Origin: Cryobacterium aureum
Lineage (GTDB): Bacteria > Actinomycetota > Actinomycetes > Actinomycetales > Microbacteriaceae
Length of the DNA stretch: 64,000 nt
Direction of reading: 5' to 3'
NCBI RefSeq assembly: GCF_002954245.1
Contig: NZ_PPTG01000046.1
Span: 124,001-188,000 of the forward strand
Part shown: one piece after another, positions 1 through 8,575 of the stretch
How the letters are laid out: each line of letters opens with the position of its first letter
How positions within the stretch are numbered: the first letter of the stretch is position 1
Notes under the pieces: generated by a model
The model's database searches: none
What the model saw: only the letters and a program-made list of their open reading frames with translations
What the model was told of the DNA's origin: nothing
Program-made: the position numbers and the translations under genes

Positions 1-30
1 GAAATCGAAATCGAAATCGAAATCGAGGTC
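1..30 (+). repeat. GAAATC hexanucleotide tandem repeat inside the HNH gene
   Basis: Four perfect GAAATC units followed by GAGGTC, in frame, encoding a Glu-Ile run. The left end of the array is cut by the window edge, so the copy number is unknown. Confidence 0.85.
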
Positions 31-699
31 GAGAGTAACGACCTGCCCGACCCGCTCAGCTCCGACAGACTCAGTCCGTGCTCGCAGCAACCCGACGACA
101 CCCGCTCCCGCAGCGAAAAGCAAGCTGGCATCCTCCGCGCTGTGTTCGAAGCCGCCGCCCGGCAGCCCGGCACCCCGACCATGGGCGGAGCCGCCCCCAC
201 CGTGCTCGTGCACATCAACATCAACGACCTCCTCGCCGGCCGCGGCGCCGGCTGGATCGATGGCCTCGACGGCCCCCTCACCACCAACCAAGTCGACGAA
301 CTCATCTGCGCCGGCGGGTATCAACCGGTGCTGTTCGGCCACAACGGAAAGATCCTGCACCTCGGCACCAGCAACCGATTCTTCACCGCCCAACAACGCC
401 GAGCACTCGCCGCCCGAGATGGCGGCTGCGTCATCCCCGGCTGCACCATGCCACCCCACCTCACCCAAGTGCACCACGTCGTCCCGTGGCGCCAGGGCGG
501 CCCCACCGATATCGACAACGCCGTCCTGCTCTGCAACGCCGGCCATGCCAGCATCGACACCTCCGGCTGGGACATCGACATGCGAGACGGCCGCCCCTGG
601 ATCCGCGGACCCCTCATCTTCGACCCCACCCAAACCTGGCGCCCCGCCGCACAAAACCGCGCAGCCACCCCCACCGAAAAACCCAACTGGAACAAGTAA
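1..699 (+). CDS. HNH endonuclease domain protein (DUF222/HNH type), 5' truncated
   Basis: The reading frame is open from base 1, so the N-terminus lies outside the window; 232 residues remain. The C-terminal HNH nuclease core is clear: Cys at about residue 143 in CVIPGC, the pair HH at about 158 in VHHVVPW, then an Asn and LLCNAGH. These are the metal- and phosphate-binding positions of the HNH fold. Actinobacteria carry many such proteins with an N-terminal DUF222 domain (13E12-repeat type), and the missing part is probably that. The visible start is a tandem of GAAATC hexamers giving Glu-Ile repeats. The cellular role of this family is not established. No partner gene is visible. Confidence 0.85.
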   Translation, partial: EIEIEIEIEVESNDLPDPLSSDRLSPCSQQPDDTRSRSEKQAGILRAVFEAAARQPGTPTMGGAAPTVLVHININDLLAGRGAGWIDGLDGPLTTNQVDELICAGGYQPVLFGHNGKILHLGTSNRFFTAQQRRALAARDGGCVIPGCTMPPHLTQVHHVVPWRQGGPTDIDNAVLLCNAGHASIDTSGWDIDMRDGRPWIRGPLIFDPTQTWRPAAQNRAATPTEKPNWNK

Positions 700-995
700 G
701 TCCGATCGGCCGGAGGCACTCGACCGACGGGATGGCTGGGCGGCGCAGGGAGCCAGCGCAGGCAGCCAGCGCAGGACTATGGCGGTCTCGACGGGCTTGA
801 GCAGCGGAGTGGCGCTGCCGCGGGGCGTCGGCTGGCGGCCTTCCGTTGCGATCTCAGGCGGGTACGGGGATAGGCCGGCTACGCGTGCAGCAGCCGACCA
901 CGCAGCCGACCACGCAGCCGAGCTGCGCGGGCAGGTCAGCGCCGACCGGGAACGGCGCGTAGGAGCGGGCGAGCGAGCGCCTGTGGAGGAGGCGC
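700..995. other. Non-coding gap between HNH gene and HAD gene
   Basis: About 296 bases without a convincing gene. The only structure seen is a short direct repeat of AGCCAGCGCAGG near 750-776 and several GCAGCCGACCACGC units near 890-915. The two flanking genes converge here. Open frames across it are low-complexity and have no recognisable domain. Confidence 0.5.
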
Positions 996-1796
996 TTAGA
1001 TCTCGTCGCTCTCGATGAGATCGGTCGAGAGCAGCTCGTGCACGCCGGCCACGATCTCGTCGGGCCTAAACGGGTAGCGATTGATCTCGGCCTCGTCGCT
1101 GATGCCGGTCATTACGAGAATGGTGTGTAGTCCGGCCTCGATACCGGCGACGATGTCGGTGTCCATGCGGTCGCCGATCATGCCGGTGTTCTCCGAGTGT
1201 GCGCCGATCTTGTTCATCGCCGAGCGAAACATCATGGGGTTGGGCTTGCCGACGACGTAGGGTTCCATGCCGGTAGCTTTGGTGATGAGCGCCGAAATCG
1301 CGCCGGTTGCCGGCATCGGACCGTCCTTGCTCGGTCCGGTCGCATCCGGATTGGTCGCGATGAACCGCGCCCCGCCCAGAATCAACCGGATCGCCTTGGT
1401 GATCGCCTCGAACGAGTAGTTGCGGGTCTCACCAACCACAACATAGTCGGGGTTGGACTCGGTCATGATAAACCCGGCCTCGTGCAGCGCGGTCGTAATG
1501 CCGACCTCGCCGATGACGAAGGCGGTGCCGTTCGATACCTGCGATTTCAGAAAGTCCGCCGTGGCGAGAGCGGAGGTCCAGATGCGATCCTCCGGCACGT
1601 TCAGCCCGCTCGAGCGCAGCCGGGCGCTCAGATCACGCGGGGTGAAGATGGAGTTGTTGGTGAGCACCAGAAACGGCGTGCCAGAGTCGGTCCACTGCTG
1701 TAGCAGCTCGGCCGCGCCCGGTAGAGCCTGGTTCTCGTGTACGAGCACACCGTCCATGTCGGTGAGCCAGCATTCGATCTCGTCGCGTCGTGCCAT
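996..1796 (-). CDS. HAD-IIA family hydrolase (NagD-like sugar or nucleotide phosphatase)
   Basis: 266 residues, the usual size for the NagD/4-nitrophenylphosphatase branch of the HAD superfamily. Motif I is LTDMDGVL (Asp13 nucleophile, Asp15 acid/base), motif II LTNNS near residue 46, the Lys of motif III in VGKPNPMMF, and motif IV GMIGDRMDTDI. The large C2-type cap lies between motifs II and III. The family dephosphorylates small phosphorylated metabolites in the cytoplasm; the substrate cannot be read from sequence. The ATG at 1796 is preceded by AAAAGGAGC, a good ribosome binding site. It is the most distal of four minus-strand genes, 94 bp after mntR, and could be co-transcribed or independent. 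Confidence 0.9.
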   Translation of the reverse strand: MARRDEIECWLTDMDGVLVHENQALPGAAELLQQWTDSGTPFLVLTNNSIFTPRDLSARLRSSGLNVPEDRIWTSALATADFLKSQVSNGTAFVIGEVGITTALHEAGFIMTESNPDYVVVGETRNYSFEAITKAIRLILGGARFIATNPDATGPSKDGPMPATGAISALITKATGMEPYVVGKPNPMMFRSAMNKIGAHSENTGMIGDRMDTDIVAGIEAGLHTILVMTGISDEAEINRYPFRPDEIVAGVHELLSTDLIESDEI

Positions 1797-1890
1797 CGGG
1801 CGCTCCTTTTCGTCGTGTTCAGCCTAGCCGCGCAACGTTTCCCTACGGTTACGGGTATTGCTCAAATAAGCGGATGCCGTACAAGTCGCC

Positions 1891-2535
1891 TCAGGCGGTC
1901 ACCCAGATCGACGCGGCCGCAGCCGGCGTCACCAGCCGACTCTGGCCATCCGCTAGAACGATGGTGAGGGGCGCTGCCAAGGTGAACTCGGTTCCGGGCC
2001 CGATGAGGTCGACGGCGAGCTCGCGCAGCACGGCCGGGTCGCGGTCGCTGATGCGCAGCACGGTGCCCGCATGACCGACCGTGGCGTCGGCCAGCAGCAA
2101 CGCCGGCGGCCGCAGCACGGTGCCGTCGGCGGAGGGAATGGGATCGCCGTGCGGATCGTGCGCCGGAAACCCGAGGCGCGCATTGATGGCGTCGAGTAGG
2201 CGATCGGAGATGGAGTGCTCGAGAATCTCGGCCTCGTCGTGCACCTGGTCCCAGTCGTAGCCCATCTCCCCGACCAGCCAGGTCTCGATCAGGCGATGTC
2301 GCCGCACGACGGCGGTCGCGCGCAGGCGACCAGCGTCCGTCAGCGCGAGCGGGCCGTAGGGAATATGGGTGATGAGCCCGCTCGTTGCGAGTTTCTTGAC
2401 CATTTCGGTGACGGATGACGGCGCCACACCCAGTCGCGCAGCCAGCGCGGACGGCGTGATCAAATCGGACTGCCACTCGGTGTGGGCATAAATGGTCTTG
2501 AGGTAGTCCTCGGCCGCGCCGGTCGTGTGCGTCAT
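1891..2535 (-). CDS. mntR: DtxR-family metal-dependent repressor, MntR-like
   Basis: 214 residues with the three-part layout of long DtxR proteins: an N-terminal winged helix (YLKTIYAHTEWQ, then SSVTEMVKKLATSGLI as recognition region), a helical dimerisation and metal-site domain (residues about 66-140), and a C-terminal SH3/FeoA-like domain ending VDLIGPGTEFTLAAP. It begins 36 bp after the stop of mntH on the same strand, so it probably represses the Mn transporter operon that contains it. The family binds DNA when loaded with Mn(II) or Fe(II). Placement beside mntH, not iron genes, makes Mn the likely co-repressor, which is inference from context. Confidence 0.88.
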   Translation of the reverse strand: MTHTTGAAEDYLKTIYAHTEWQSDLITPSALAARLGVAPSSVTEMVKKLATSGLITHIPYGPLALTDAGRLRATAVVRRHRLIETWLVGEMGYDWDQVHDEAEILEHSISDRLLDAINARLGFPAHDPHGDPIPSADGTVLRPPALLLADATVGHAGTVLRISDRDPAVLRELAVDLIGPGTEFTLAAPLTIVLADGQSRLVTPAAAASIWVTA

Positions 2536-2571
2536 ATCTGTTTCAGCGTATCCGCTCGCGCGCCTCCGCCC

Positions 2572-3843
2572 TTAAATGCCGCTGAATACCAGCACGAGCA
2601 GCACCACGTTCAGCGCTACCAGCGCCAACGCGCAGACTACCCCGGCGGCGGTCGTGAACCAGCGGTTGGTGAAGGTTCCCAGCAGACCGCGCTGGGCGGT
2701 GAGCCAGACCAGCGGAATCAGCGCGAAAGGAATGCCGAACGACAACACCACCTGGCTCAGCACGAGCGCCTGCGTGGGGTCGAACCCCACGCCGAGAATG
2801 AACAGTGCCGGAATCAGGGTGACCAGTCTTCTCAGCAGCAGCGGAATGCGCACGTGCAGCAGGCCGTGCATGATCTCGGCACCGGCGTAAGCGCCGACCG
2901 AGGTCGAGGCCAGGCCAGAGGCCAGCAGCCCCACCGCGAACAGGGTCGCCACGATCGGCCCGAGCGTGTCTTTCAGAGCCGCATAGGCGCCCTCGAGGGT
3001 GTCCGTTCCGTCCACACCCTGCAGAGCGGATGCCGCCAGCAGCAGAATCGCTAGGTTCACGGTTCCGGCGATGACCATCGCGATCGTGACGTCCCACTTC
3101 GTGGCCCAGAGCAGGCGCCGGGTGGCGACGACGCCCTGCCACTCCGGAAAGCGGTCGCGGGTGAGGGAAGAATGCGCGTAGATGGCGTGCGGCATGATCG
3201 TGGCGCCGAGAATGGACGCGGCGAGCAACACGGAATTGGAACCGTCGAACCGGGGTACCAGCCCGTCGAGAACGCCGCCGGCGTCGGGCGGCGAGACGAA
3301 GACACCGGCCGTGAACCCGACGGTGATAATGAGCATGAGCGTGATTATGACGCGTTCAAAAATGCGCGGTCCGCGCCGGGAGTGCACCATGAGCACGATC
3401 ATCGAGATGGTTCCAGTGATCACGCCGCCCCAGATAAGCGGCAGGTTGAACAACAGGTTGAGGGCTACCGCACCGCCGATGATCTCTGCCAGGTCGGTGG
3501 CCATGGCCACCAGCTCGGCCTGGATCCAGTACAGCCTGCGCGCGGTGGGCCGCTTCATGCGCACCCCGAGAATCTCAGGCAGGCTCGCCCCCGTAACGAT
3601 GCCGAGCTTGGCCGAAAGGTATTGGATGAGCCAGGCCATGACGTTGCCGGCCACGACCACCCAGACGAGCAGATAGCCGTAGCGGGCACCCGCGGTCATG
3701 TTGCTCGCGACATTGCCGGGGTCGAGGTAGGCGACCCCGGCGACGAGGGCCGGTCCGAGCAGCCAGAGCAGGCGGCTGGAGGCGACCGTGGTGGGAGCTT
3801 GGGAGAGCACGCGATCGTGGGTCGGAGCATCCGTTTTAGTCAT
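2572..3843 (-). CDS. mntH: Nramp-family divalent metal (Mn2+) transporter
   Basis: 423 residues and about 11 hydrophobic segments, typical of bacterial MntH. The metal-site helix carries DPGN (Asp41-Asn44) and the second site is ATIMPHAIYAHSS with the MPH motif. It imports Mn2+, and less well Fe2+, with protons across the cytoplasmic membrane. Translation starts at ATG 3843, exactly 6 nt after TATGGT on the coding strand, so the mRNA is probably leaderless. It lies downstream of the catalase gene and upstream of mntR on the same strand, tying Mn uptake to peroxide defence. Confidence 0.95.
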   Translation of the reverse strand: MTKTDAPTHDRVLSQAPTTVASSRLLWLLGPALVAGVAYLDPGNVASNMTAGARYGYLLVWVVVAGNVMAWLIQYLSAKLGIVTGASLPEILGVRMKRPTARRLYWIQAELVAMATDLAEIIGGAVALNLLFNLPLIWGGVITGTISMIVLMVHSRRGPRIFERVIITLMLIITVGFTAGVFVSPPDAGGVLDGLVPRFDGSNSVLLAASILGATIMPHAIYAHSSLTRDRFPEWQGVVATRRLLWATKWDVTIAMVIAGTVNLAILLLAASALQGVDGTDTLEGAYAALKDTLGPIVATLFAVGLLASGLASTSVGAYAGAEIMHGLLHVRIPLLLRRLVTLIPALFILGVGFDPTQALVLSQVVLSFGIPFALIPLVWLTAQRGLLGTFTNRWFTTAAGVVCALALVALNVVLLVLVFSGI

Positions 3844-3849
3844 ACCGAG

Positions 3850-3855
3850 ACCATA
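3850..3855 (-). promoter_or_regulatory. -10 box of mntH (TATGGT), leaderless type
   Basis: TATGGT read on the minus strand, followed by six bases and then ATG of mntH. It matches TANNNT, and the transcript would begin at or near the start codon. Confidence 0.6.
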
Positions 3856-3862
3856 CTCAATA

Positions 3863-3878
3863 TTTAGGTAAGCCGAAA
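3863..3878 (-). promoter_or_regulatory. Candidate MntR operator upstream of mntH
   Basis: TTTAGGTAAGCCGAAA on the plus strand forms an imperfect inverted repeat (TTTAGGT / GCCGAAA, five of seven positions matched around AA). It resembles DtxR-class boxes and lies just upstream of the mntH -10 box, where binding would block RNA polymerase. Assignment to MntR is inference. Confidence 0.5.
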
Positions 3879-3918
3879 CCCCGAAGTTGAACTTTCATCG
3901 AGTCGATATTCATCCGGG

Positions 3919-5370
3919 TTATCCTGCGCGCACACCGCTCTCAACCCGGTCGCCAAGATCGTTGTCAACGTTGTGCCAATATGCGAAAGCACGCAGAAGC
4001 ACTGGCTCGCTCACGCCATTGAGAAGATGCCCCACGATGTTGCTCACCAAGCGCGCTCGGGCAGAATCGTCCAACACCTCCCGCACGAGCGTTCCCGCTT
4101 GCCCCCAGTCGTCATCCTCCGGGTGGAGGGAAGCGGCTGAACGCACCAGATCGCCGTCGGCAAACCACACGGCCGATTCGCCAAAGCGTGCCGTGTCCGC
4201 GGTCGGCCCACCCTTGGAGTTGGGCACGTAGACCGGATCCCCAGGGTTGTGCTGGCGCATGCTCCCATCTTTGGCATAGGAGCGAACTTCAGCACCCCGC
4301 GGCCGGTTGACCGGTAGCTCGTTGTAGTTGGTGCCGATCCGCGCCCGATGCGCATCCGGATAGGAGAACATTCGGCCCTGCAGCATGCGGTCTGGACTCG
4401 CCCCAATCCCGGGCACCATGTTGTTCACCTCGAACGCTGCCTGCTCGATTTCTGTGTGATAGTCAGACGGGTTTCGGTCGAGCGTCATCCGGCCAACATC
4501 GATGAGTGGGTAATCCTTCTGGGAAATAACCTTGGTCAGATCGAAGGGATTGAAGCGATAGTCCTTTGCTTCACCGAAGGGCATGATCTGTATTTTCAGG
4601 CTCCAGCTCGGGTATTCACCGCGCTCGATGGCCGCGTGCAGATCGCGGGTGTGATAGTCACCGTCTTTCCCAGCCATCTCGTCAGCTTCAACCTGGGTAA
4701 AGAACTCGATGCCCTGATCGGTCTTGAAGTGATAGCGAACCCAGAACCGTTCACCTGACGCATTCACCCACAGGTAGGTGTGGCTGGAGAAACCATCCAT
4801 GTTTCGCCAGGTGCGCGGGATCCCGCGGTCACCCATCAGCCACGTCACCTGATGCGCCGACTCCGGGGACAGAGTCCAGTAATCCCACTGCATGTCATGG
4901 TCACGAAGATTCGTATCGGCGCGACGTTTTTGCGACCGGATGAAGTCCATGAACTTCATCGGATCCCGCATGAAGAAGACCGGGGTGTTGTTGCCGACCA
5001 TGTCGTAGTTGCCCTGCTCCGTGTAGAACTTGATGGCAAAACCACGCGGATCACGCCACGTATCGGGGCTTCCTCGTTCTCCGGCTACCGTGGAAAACCT
5101 GATCAGGAGGTCAGTCTTGCGTCCGGGTTGGAATAGATCCGCTTTGGTATATGCACTCACGTCATGGGTCACTTCCAACCGGCCAAACGCGCCACCGCCC
5201 TTGGCATGCGGCTGTCGTTCCGGCACACGTTCACGATTGAACTGCGCCATCTTTTCGATGAGGTAATGGTCCTGCAGAAGTATCGGTCCGTCCGGTCCGA
5301 CGGTCAATGAGTGCTCGTCGCTGGCTACCGGAATGCCGGCGCTGTTCGTGGTGAAATTCTGCTCTGACAC
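3919..5370 (-). CDS. katA: Monofunctional haem catalase (small-subunit clade)
   Basis: 483 residues, the normal size of clade 3 haem catalases, which split H2O2 to water and oxygen in the cytoplasm. The distal His is His55 in [16 protein letters not shown], the distal Asn lies in [12 protein letters not shown], and the proximal haem-ligating Tyr is in [14 protein letters not shown] near residue 338. A TTDTIR-like NADPH region was not examined in detail. The start is GTG at 5370 after a weak GGAAAA. The gene ends 75 bp before mntH on the same strand. A perfect 13-bp inverted repeat lies 22 bp upstream of its start and may control it. Confidence 0.95.
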   Translation of the reverse strand: MSEQNFTTNSAGIPVASDEHSLTVGPDGPILLQDHYLIEKMAQFNRERVPERQPHAKGGGAFGRLEVTHDVSAYTKADLFQPGRKTDLLIRFSTVAGERGSPDTWRDPRGFAIKFYTEQGNYDMVGNNTPVFFMRDPMKFMDFIRSQKRRADTNLRDHDMQWDYWTLSPESAHQVTWLMGDRGIPRTWRNMDGFSSHTYLWVNASGERFWVRYHFKTDQGIEFFTQVEADEMAGKDGDYHTRDLHAAIERGEYPSWSLKIQIMPFGEAKDYRFNPFDLTKVISQKDYPLIDVGRMTLDRNPSDYHTEIEQAAFEVNNMVPGIGASPDRMLQGRMFSYPDAHRARIGTNYNELPVNRPRGAEVRSYAKDGSMRQHNPGDPVYVPNSKGGPTADTARFGESAVWFADGDLVRSAASLHPEDDDWGQAGTLVREVLDDSARARLVSNIVGHLLNGVSEPVLLRAFAYWHNVDNDLGDRVESGVRAG

Positions 5371-5391
5371 GATTTTCCAATCTGTCGACCG

Positions 5392-5419
5392 ATCCGCTTT
5401 CGAAGGTTCGAAAGCGGAT
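5392..5419 (-). promoter_or_regulatory. Perfect 13-bp inverted repeat in the katA leader
   Basis: ATCCGCTTTCGAA and its exact reverse complement separated by GG. It ends 22 bp upstream of the katA start codon. It could be an operator for a dimeric regulator or a stem-loop in the mRNA leader. Confidence 0.7.
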
Positions 5420-5576
5420 AGCTAGCTTCCGGCCGAGATGATGACAGCAGCGATCCCTGTGAACGTTGTTCCTCAACCAGTACCTCCATACGACTCCTCC
5501 TATGAGGCGGCGTCAAGAACAATCTGGAACATCGCCAGCTTCAGACCACGGTCATGCTGCTCTCTGATCTGGGGGA

Positions 5577-5582
5577 TACGGT
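5577..5582 (+). promoter_or_regulatory. -10 box (TACGGT) of the SpoU methyltransferase gene
   Basis: TACGGT, six bases, then the GTG start at 5589: the leaderless pattern repeated throughout this window. Confidence 0.55.
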
Positions 5583-5588
5583 TAAGCA

Positions 5589-6251
5589 GTGAATGAACCA
5601 GAAGTCAACCGGCCAGATCTTGCGACGACGCCCGACAACCCCACGCCAGAACGCTCCACCTACGGCGTCGGACCCTGGCCGGGGGAATGGCCGAGCGAAG
5701 ATCGCTACGACGCCGAGTTGCTCGAGCACGGCGACACTCGCAACGTGATCGACCGCTACCGCTACTGGAATATGGCCGCGATCGTGGCCGACCTGGACGA
5801 GCATCGGCATCCGTTTCACGTGGCCATCGAAAACTGGCAGCACGACATGAATATCGGCTCGATCGTGCGCAGCGCCAACGCGTTCGGCGCCGACACCGTG
5901 CACATTATCGGCCGCAAGCGCTGGAACAAGCGCGGCGCCATGGTCACCGACCGCTACCAGCACGTGCTGCACCACCCGGATGTCGCCGCGTTCGTCGACT
6001 GGTGTGCCACCGGGGAACTGCCGATTATCGCCATCGACAACGTGCCCGGCAGCGTCATCATCGAGACCTTCACTTTTCCGGAGCGCTGCGTGTTGTTGTT
6101 CGGTCAGGAAGGTCCCGGCCTGTCGGAAGAAGCCATCGCGGCTGCCGATTCCATCGTGGAAATTAGCCAGTTCGGGTCGACCCGGTCGATCAACGCCTCG
6201 GCCGCCGCGGCCGTCACGATGCATTCCTGGGTGGTTCAGCACCGGTTCTGA
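5589..6251 (+). CDS. SPOUT (TrmH/SpoU) RNA 2'-O-methyltransferase
   Basis: 220 residues with all three SpoU motifs: motif 1 NIGSIVRSANAFGAD near residue 87, motif 2 VLLFGQEGPGLSEE near 165, and motif 3 RSINASAAAAVTMHSW near 200. These form the deep trefoil knot that binds S-adenosylmethionine and methylates a ribose 2'-OH in tRNA or rRNA. It lacks the N-terminal substrate-binding domain of RlmB, so it is closer to TrmH/TrmL-size enzymes; the RNA target cannot be told from sequence. The GTG start at 5589 fits a TACGGT box six bases upstream. It is divergent from katA. Confidence 0.9.
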   Translation: MNEPEVNRPDLATTPDNPTPERSTYGVGPWPGEWPSEDRYDAELLEHGDTRNVIDRYRYWNMAAIVADLDEHRHPFHVAIENWQHDMNIGSIVRSANAFGADTVHIIGRKRWNKRGAMVTDRYQHVLHHPDVAAFVDWCATGELPIIAIDNVPGSVIIETFTFPERCVLLFGQEGPGLSEEAIAAADSIVEISQFGSTRSINASAAAAVTMHSWVVQHRF

Positions 6252-6281
6252 TCTTTCCTGTCTTCAGTGACGGTTTGGGGC

Positions 6282-6287
6282 TAGCGT
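6282..6287 (+). promoter_or_regulatory. -10 box (TAGCGT), leaderless promoter
   Basis: TAGCGT followed by GGCGGT and ATG at 6294. Confidence 0.55.
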
Positions 6288-6293
6288 GGCGGT

Positions 6294-6662
6294 ATGACTG
6301 CGATCACTGACGATCTTCCGGCCCGCCTCCTCCACGAAGAAAATGCCGGATGGGAGGCCATCCTGGGCGGGAACGGCGGCGCCTACTACCAGCGCGAAAT
6401 GACCGACGACGGCTTGATGATCGTGCCGGGCGCAGTCATCACGCGCGACCAGGTCACCGCCTACTTCGACGAGGCGGCTCCGTGGGAGAGCTACGGCATT
6501 CACGAACCCGCGATCATCCGGCTCGGCGAGCATGCCGGTGTCGTGGTGTACAAGGCCATCGCTCGCCGCGGTGAGGTCGTGGCCGAGCTGAACATGTCGA
6601 CGACTTACCTGTTCGTCAACGGTGGCTGGCGGGTCGCGGCTCGGCAGCAGAGCCCGGCGTAG
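6294..6662 (+). CDS. Small NTF2-like (DUF4440/SnoaL-fold) protein
   Basis: 122 residues. The pattern is that of the cone-shaped NTF2-like fold: an N-terminal helix containing LLHEENAGWEAILGGNGGAY, then alternating strands VVYKAIARRG, AELNMSTTYLF and GGWRVAARQQSPA. Proteins of this DUF4440-type class are small enzymes or ligand-binding proteins of diverse function and no catalytic residue can be assigned. It stands alone between the methyltransferase and DUF3151 genes. The start ATG 6294 is supported by a TAGCGT box six bases upstream. Confidence 0.7.
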   Translation: MTAITDDLPARLLHEENAGWEAILGGNGGAYYQREMTDDGLMIVPGAVITRDQVTAYFDEAAPWESYGIHEPAIIRLGEHAGVVVYKAIARRGEVVAELNMSTTYLFVNGGWRVAARQQSPA

Positions 6663-6728
6663 CGATGTAGACCCTGGCGTTTATGGTCATCGGGCCGGTC
6701 GCCGGGGCTACCAGCCCTGCGGTCTTGG

Positions 6729-6734
6729 TAGCAT
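6729..6734 (+). promoter_or_regulatory. -10 box (TAGCAT) of the DUF3151 gene
   Basis: TAGCAT, five bases, then GTG at 6740. It argues for GTG 6740 as the start and against the in-frame ATG at 6683 that lies upstream of this promoter. Confidence 0.5.
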
Positions 6735-6739
6735 TCAGT

Positions 6740-7225
6740 GTGACCGGCGACAATTTGATTTCAGAGCCCGAGACCCTTCTTCCCGCAGAACCGGAGGTGC
6801 TCGAGGCCCTGCGCCGAACCGCGAGGAGCGAGATCGCGGCCGTGGTGCAGGTGCACCCGACCTCCCCGCTGGCCTGGGCCGAACTGGCCGACGCCACCCA
6901 TCATGAGGGTCGCATCCTCGAGTCATACGCCTACGCCCGGGTCGGCTACCACCGCGGACTCGACGCCCTGCGCAAGGCCGGCTGGCGCGGCCACGGCCCC
7001 ATTCCGTGGCACCACGAACCCAACCGCGGTGTGCTGCGCGCCCTGTTCGCGCTGCGCCGCGGCGCCGAAGAGATCGGCGAGGGCGACGAAGTCGCCCGCC
7101 TCACGGCTTTTCTGACGGATGCCGATCCGGACGCCATCGACATCATCGCCACCCTGCACACCGGTAGCCCGGGGTTCGATCCGGCGCCGCCCACTGAAGC
7201 TTTTGTTATTCGAGGAGAAGACTAA
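6740..7225 (+). CDS. DUF3151 family protein
   Basis: 161 residues from GTG 6740. The protein has the family's hallmark N-terminus (SEPETLLPAEPEVLEAL) and a helical body rich in Trp and His (LAWAELADATHHEG, ARVGYHRGLDALRKAGWRG, PWHHEPNRGVLRALFAL). DUF3151 is an actinobacterial family of unknown function commonly found beside purA, as here: the TAA at 7223-7225 is followed directly by the purA ATG, so the two are almost certainly co-transcribed. An earlier in-frame ATG at 6683 would add 19 residues but precedes the apparent promoter. Confidence 0.85.
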   Translation: MTGDNLISEPETLLPAEPEVLEALRRTARSEIAAVVQVHPTSPLAWAELADATHHEGRILESYAYARVGYHRGLDALRKAGWRGHGPIPWHHEPNRGVLRALFALRRGAEEIGEGDEVARLTAFLTDADPDAIDIIATLHTGSPGFDPAPPTEAFVIRGED

Positions 7226-8512
7226 ATGCCCGCGATCGTACTCATCGGAGCCCAGTGGGGCGACGAGGGCAAGGGTAAGGCCACCGACCTGCTCGGCAGC
7301 CGGGTCGACTATGTCGTCAAGTTCAATGGCGGCAACAACGCCGGCCACACCGTGGTCGTGGGCGACGAGAAGTATGCGCTGCACCTGCTGCCGTCGGGCA
7401 TCCTGAGCCCGGGAGTCACCCCGGTCATCGCCAACGGCGTCGTCGTCGACGTCGAGGTATTGTTCGAAGAGCTCGACGCTCTCGCTGAGCGCGGTGTCGA
7501 CGTTTCCCGGCTCAAGGTCAGCCTCAACGCGCACGTCATTACCGCGTACCACCGCACCCTCGACAAGGTCACCGAGCGTTTTCTCGGCAAGCGCCAAATC
7601 GGCACCACCGGCCGCGGCATCGGCCCGGCCTACGCCGACAAGATCAACCGGGTCGGTGTCCGCGTGCAGGACCTGTTTGACGAGAACATTCTGCGCCAGA
7701 AGGTCGAGGGAGCCCTCGACCAGAAGAACCACATGCTGGTCAAGGTCTACAACCGTCGTGCCATTGAGGTCGAGGAGATCGTCACCGAGCTGCTCAGCTA
7801 CGCCGAACGTATGCGCCCCATGGTCACCGACACGGCGCTGCTGCTGCATCAGGCGTTGACGGCGGGCAAGACCGTATTGTTCGAGGGCGGCCAGGCCACC
7901 ATGCTCGACGTCGACCATGGTACCTACCCCTTCGTCACGTCGTCGAACGCCACCTCCGGCGGTGCGGTGACCGGTTCCGGCATAGCCCCGAACCGCATCG
8001 ACCGCGTCATCGCCGTGGTCAAGGCGTACACGACCCGGGTCGGCAGCGGCCCGTTCCCTACCGAGCTCTTCGACGAGTCGGGCGAATACCTGCGCGCCAA
8101 CGGCTTCGAGTTCGGCACCACCACCGGGCGCCCGCGTCGCTGCGGCTGGTACGACGCTCCGATCGCCCGCTACACCGCGCGCATCAACGGCGTCACCGAC
8201 TTCGTGCTGACCAAGCTGGACGTGCTCACCGGCCTGGCCGAGATTCCGGTCTGCGTGGCGTACTCGGTCGACGGTGTGCGCGTCGAAGAGGTCCCGGTCT
8301 CGCAGAGCGACTTTCACCACGCCGTTCCGATCTACGAGAACTTTCCCGGCTGGACCGAGGACATCACCGGCATGCGCACCTTCGAGGAACTGCCGCAGGC
8401 CGCACAGAACTACGTGCTCGCCCTCGAGGGTATGAGCGGATCGCGTATTTCCGCGATCGGCGTCGGCCCCGACCGTGAAGCCATCGTGGTACGGCACGAC
8501 CTGATCGACTAA
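7226..8512 (+). CDS. purA: Adenylosuccinate synthetase
   Basis: 428 residues, full length. It joins IMP and aspartate using GTP to make adenylosuccinate, the first committed step to AMP. Visible motifs are the N-terminal phosphate loop [17 protein letters not shown], the IMP-site stretch [50 protein letters not shown] and the guanine-recognition [10 protein letters not shown]. The ATG is preceded by GGAGAAG and abuts the DUF3151 stop, indicating translational coupling. The protein is cytoplasmic. Confidence 0.98.
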   Translation: MPAIVLIGAQWGDEGKGKATDLLGSRVDYVVKFNGGNNAGHTVVVGDEKYALHLLPSGILSPGVTPVIANGVVVDVEVLFEELDALAERGVDVSRLKVSLNAHVITAYHRTLDKVTERFLGKRQIGTTGRGIGPAYADKINRVGVRVQDLFDENILRQKVEGALDQKNHMLVKVYNRRAIEVEEIVTELLSYAERMRPMVTDTALLLHQALTAGKTVLFEGGQATMLDVDHGTYPFVTSSNATSGGAVTGSGIAPNRIDRVIAVVKAYTTRVGSGPFPTELFDESGEYLRANGFEFGTTTGRPRRCGWYDAPIARYTARINGVTDFVLTKLDVLTGLAEIPVCVAYSVDGVRVEEVPVSQSDFHHAVPIYENFPGWTEDITGMRTFEELPQAAQNYVLALEGMSGSRISAIGVGPDREAIVVRHDLID

Positions 8513-8563
8513 CTTTCTGGGCTGGTTGCCACTAACCGGGTACAAAACCTCACTTTGACGTGC

Positions 8564-8569
8564 CACACT
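8564..8569 (+). promoter_or_regulatory. -10-like box (CACACT) of the acetyltransferase gene
   Basis: CACACT, six bases, GTG 8576. The first base departs from TANNNT, so this is weaker than most in the window. Confidence 0.4.
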
Positions 8570-8575
8570 GGGGCA

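Noticed and set aside
1..699. Group I intron homing endonuclease
   Set aside because: The HNH core fits the DUF222/13E12 actinobacterial family and no intron structure is visible.
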